Virus record (IMG/VR): IMGVR_UViG_3300021389_000178
Coordinates: 1-21,826 of that record
Reading direction: 5' to 3' (one strand)
Length of the DNA: 21,826 bases
Origin: a virus
A model generated the notes under the pieces. That model did no database searches. It was not told the DNA's origin and worked only from the letters and a program-made list of their open reading frames with translations. The position numbers were made by a program, and so were the translations under genes. This document shows, piece after piece, positions 19,677 to 21,826 of the stretch. The stretch's first letter is position 1. Every line of letters starts with the position of its first letter.

Positions 19677-21628
19677 TGAGCAATACTAAAACAGTAATGG
19701 GCCAAGCGGCTAACACGTTGACAGTACCCCTGAACGTAGAAGATGTGTTCAGCACTTATTTGTTTGAGTCAAGCAACAGTGTCACACCATTAACAATAAC
19801 TAATAACATTGACCTATCTACCGAAGGTGGAATGGTTTGGGTTAAGACAAGGTCGGCAGCGGAAGAGTTCCACCAAGTAACTGACACTGAACGTGGTGCT
19901 AATAAACGGTTAATAACTGATATGACCGTTGCAGAAAACGCAGCAGCGAACTACGATGTTGTAACTCAGTTTAATACGGATGGTTTTGTTTACTCTGATG
20001 GGTATGGCGCTACAAGAAATTTAGCCTCTTGGACATTCCGCAAAGCCCCTAAGTTCTTTGATGTGGTGACTTATACTGGGGATGGGACTAACCCAAGAAC
20101 TATTAGCCATAACCTTGGTGGCACTGTTGGTCATATTACTGTCAAGCCTACTTCCTCTTCAGGTAGCTGGTGGAATTTTCATAGAACGCTTGGGGCAGGT
20201 AAGGCTTTAAGTCTCAACGCTACGGATGCGGTCATAAACTCTAATAACTTCTGGGGAGGCGTAGAGCCAACTTCAACAGAATTTACTGTGCAGTTTAATA
20301 ATAATGCTGCTGGTGTTGAATACGTCGCCTACCTCTTCGCCCACAACGATGGTGACGGTGGCTTTAACGGTGGTGATATTATCAAGTGTGGGAGTTATAC
20401 TGGTACGGGAACAAACACTCCCACGTGGAATGATATTGATGTTGGGTTTGAGCCTCAGTTTGTTATTCTTAAAAACGTAGACTATACCACTTCAGATCGT
20501 TATAGATCAGGTTGGAATATCTTTGACAGTATGAGGGGCTGGACAGAATCTAGCGTTTCCACCCTATCTGCACATTCTTCTGACGCAGAAGGTCAAGCTG
20601 CATACTGTAAACTAACACCCAATGGCTTTAGCGTAGCAAACCCTAACTTTAATTCTACGGACACCTACATCTACATCGCCATTCGACGTGGTACTAAAGT
20701 GCCTGAGAGTGGGACTGAGGTGTATTCTCCTGACCTGTTGGACATATCTGGTGTTACTAATGGTGACAGGTTCATCACGACTAACTTCCCTGTAGACTTA
20801 AACATGAGATTGCTCAGAAGCCCTGGTTCTTGGGTGGCACGAGTAACTGATCGTATAAGAGGGGGCAGTGAGCTTTACACAAACCTTACAAATGCGGAGG
20901 GTACGGCCCCCAGCTATTCAAACAATAGCTACTCCTTTGATGACAATCTAGGTGTTGTTAATAGGTCTTCCGATACGAACAGCTACAGCAACCAACTTTC
21001 TTACTCGTGGAAACGTGCGCCGGGCTTCTTTGATGTCGTTGCTTACACGGGGGACGGAGTAGCAGGACGTACTGTAAGCCATAACCTTGGTGTTGCACCT
21101 GAGATGATGTGGATTAAGCGTAGGGATTCTAATGCTCATTGGTTTGTATATCACAAAGATGTTTCTGATCCTACAAAACCAATGGTCTTAAGTTTAAACA
21201 ACGCTCTTGGAACAGCAACTGTATTCGGGACACACACTTCTAGTGTTTTTGAATTGGATGATACGTTTTACACAAATACATCTGGCGCTACACACATAGC
21301 CTACCTCTTCGCAAGCCTCCCCGGTATATCTAAGGTGGGGAGCTACACGGGTAACGGTGGAACACAGACTATCGACTGTGGCTTTACGTCAGGCGCACGG
21401 TTTGTGCTTATCAAGCGCACCGACAGCACAGGTGACTGGTATGTCTGGGATACAGAACGTGGTATTGTTGCTGGTAATGACCCACATTTGAGTCTTAACA
21501 GTACGGCTGCGGAAGTAACAACTAATGATAGTATTGATCCCGTAAGTAGTGGTTTTGCTGTTAATCAATTAGCTGCTACGAATATCAATGTATCAGCTGC
21601 AACTTACATTTTCTACGCAATAGCATAA
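19676..21628 (+). CDS. Modular adhesin 3: two tandem copies of the receptor-type module
   Basis: The chosen start is the ATG at 19676 overlapping the previous stop (650 aa); the frame extends upstream into adhesin 2, but that part is that gene's shadow. It begins SNTKTVMGQAANTLTVPLNV. Module 1 covers about 21-340 (VFSTYLFESSNSV, ASWTFRKAPKFFDVVTYTGD, TYIYIAIRRG). Module 2 covers about 365-650 (VARVTDRIRGGSELYTNLTN, then YSWKRAPGFFDVVAYTGDGV and, at the end, TYIFYAIA). The two align along their length, so the protein arose by internal duplication, and each copy resembles the insertion in adhesin 1. It has neither the propeller nor the C-terminal beta domain of its neighbours. It is a likely host-binding fibre component. 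Confidence 0.75.
   Translation: MSNTKTVMGQAANTLTVPLNVEDVFSTYLFESSNSVTPLTITNNIDLSTEGGMVWVKTRSAAEEFHQVTDTERGANKRLITDMTVAENAAANYDVVTQFNTDGFVYSDGYGATRNLASWTFRKAPKFFDVVTYTGDGTNPRTISHNLGGTVGHITVKPTSSSGSWWNFHRTLGAGKALSLNATDAVINSNNFWGGVEPTSTEFTVQFNNNAAGVEYVAYLFAHNDGDGGFNGGDIIKCGSYTGTGTNTPTWNDIDVGFEPQFVILKNVDYTTSDRYRSGWNIFDSMRGWTESSVSTLSAHSSDAEGQAAYCKLTPNGFSVANPNFNSTDTYIYIAIRRGTKVPESGTEVYSPDLLDISGVTNGDRFITTNFPVDLNMRLLRSPGSWVARVTDRIRGGSELYTNLTNAEGTAPSYSNNSYSFDDNLGVVNRSSDTNSYSNQLSYSWKRAPGFFDVVAYTGDGVAGRTVSHNLGVAPEMMWIKRRDSNAHWFVYHKDVSDPTKPMVLSLNNALGTATVFGTHTSSVFELDDTFYTNTSGATHIAYLFASLPGISKVGSYTGNGGTQTIDCGFTSGARFVLIKRTDSTGDWYVWDTERGIVAGNDPHLSLNSTAAEVTTNDSIDPVSSGFAVNQLAATNINVSAATYIFYAIA
20024..20065 (+). 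repeat. 42-base exact repeat, copy 2
   Basis: Second copy of the stretch at 17326-17367, in the first module of adhesin 3. The flanking bases differ (TTA before, GTG after). Confidence 0.85.
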
Positions 21629-21629
21629 C

Positions 21630-21644
21630 GATAGCGCAGCTATC
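21630..21644 (+). promoter_or_regulatory. Small hairpin between adhesin 3 and the next gene
   Basis: GATAGC-GCA-GCTATC: a perfect six-base-pair stem with a three-base loop directly after the adhesin stop. No T run follows, so terminator function is doubtful. It ends 18 bases before the next start. Confidence 0.4.
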
Positions 21645-21662
21645 TACATAGGAGAACACAAC

Positions 21663-21826
21663 ATGTATGCTAAAATCAATGGTGGAACAGTCGAGAAGTT
21701 TCCATACACATTCGGTGATCTACGCAAGGAACACCCTAACGTATCTTTCCCTAAGAACATCACACAGGGTGTCATGCAGAAGTATGGCATGGTGGGTGTC
21801 CTAGAAGGGCCAAAGCCTACACCTAC
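21663..21826 (+). CDS. Partial CDS: small tail-associated protein (5' part only)
   Basis: The ATG at 21663 is preceded by AGGAG (21650-21654). The frame is open to the window edge and gives 54 complete codons: MYAKINGGTVEKFPYTFGDL, then RKEHPNVSFPKNITQGVMQK and a Gly/Pro-rich stretch. The YAKINNG...EKYPY...LRxxxPNVSFP pattern is one I recall from small proteins that follow tail-fibre genes in marine phages, often annotated as tail or fibre-assembly proteins. The C-terminus is outside the window, so the domain cannot be confirmed. Confidence 0.7.
   Translation, partial: MYAKINGGTVEKFPYTFGDLRKEHPNVSFPKNITQGVMQKYGMVGVLEGPKPTP

Noticed and set aside
16003-21628. Diversity-generating retroelement acting on the adhesin genes
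   Set aside because: No reverse transcriptase or template/variable repeat pair with A-biased differences is visible. The repeats are explained by duplication and exchange. The rest of the genome was not seen.

Overview
The window is part of a tailed bacteriophage genome (Caudoviricetes) in which every supported gene lies on the + strand. It holds a holin pair, a block of very small basic genes, the DNA-packaging genes, a head module, two short-tail connector genes and a large array of tail-fibre and adhesin genes. The adaptor followed directly by a nozzle-like beta protein, with no tape measure, tail tube or sheath gene, points to a short-tailed, podovirus-like virion. The 3TM holin resembles the family known from alphaproteobacterial gene-transfer agents, and several small families look like those I recall from marine phages. 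A marine proteobacterial host is therefore a reasonable but unproven guess. No replication, integration or host genes are visible.

Layout. 18-697: coiled-coil/TM protein and 3TM holin. 697-3274: small genes (Cys-rich 45 aa, HNH-like, two hypotheticals, terminase small subunit, three basic families, one probable exported Cys protein). 3263-5174: a near-consensus promoter, a helix-turn-helix ORF and the terminase large subunit, with an unusual overlapping +1 frame relation. 5184-8901: portal, a small helical protein and a 466-aa virion-associated protein. 8976-11767: scaffold, a 312-base regulatory leader with a second near-consensus promoter and two strong inverted repeats, major capsid protein, and a candidate decoration protein bracketed by two UUCG hairpins. 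11858-14132: head-tail adaptor and tail nozzle. 14146-21628: one beta-rich tail fibre followed by four modular adhesin genes. 21663-end: the start of a further small tail-associated gene, cut by the window edge.

How the genes work together. The terminase subunits package DNA through the portal into a procapsid built from scaffold and coat. The adaptor and nozzle then close the portal and form the short tail. The fibre and adhesin array would recognise the host, and the holin pair would take part in release. Many junctions are stop/start overlaps (TAATG or TGATG), so translational coupling is likely.

The most notable part is 16003-21628. Three genes share a short N-terminal tag and a C-terminal beta domain around variable middles: five 52-residue propeller-type repeats, nothing at all, or five repeats again. 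In the first of them a roughly 330-residue module has been inserted inside the C-terminal beta domain. The same module type appears twice in tandem in the fourth gene. A 42-base stretch is identical between the first and fourth genes although the surrounding sequence has diverged. This looks like an actively recombining receptor-binding cassette. The other points worth attention are the HTH/terminase frame relation and the structured control region in front of the capsid gene.
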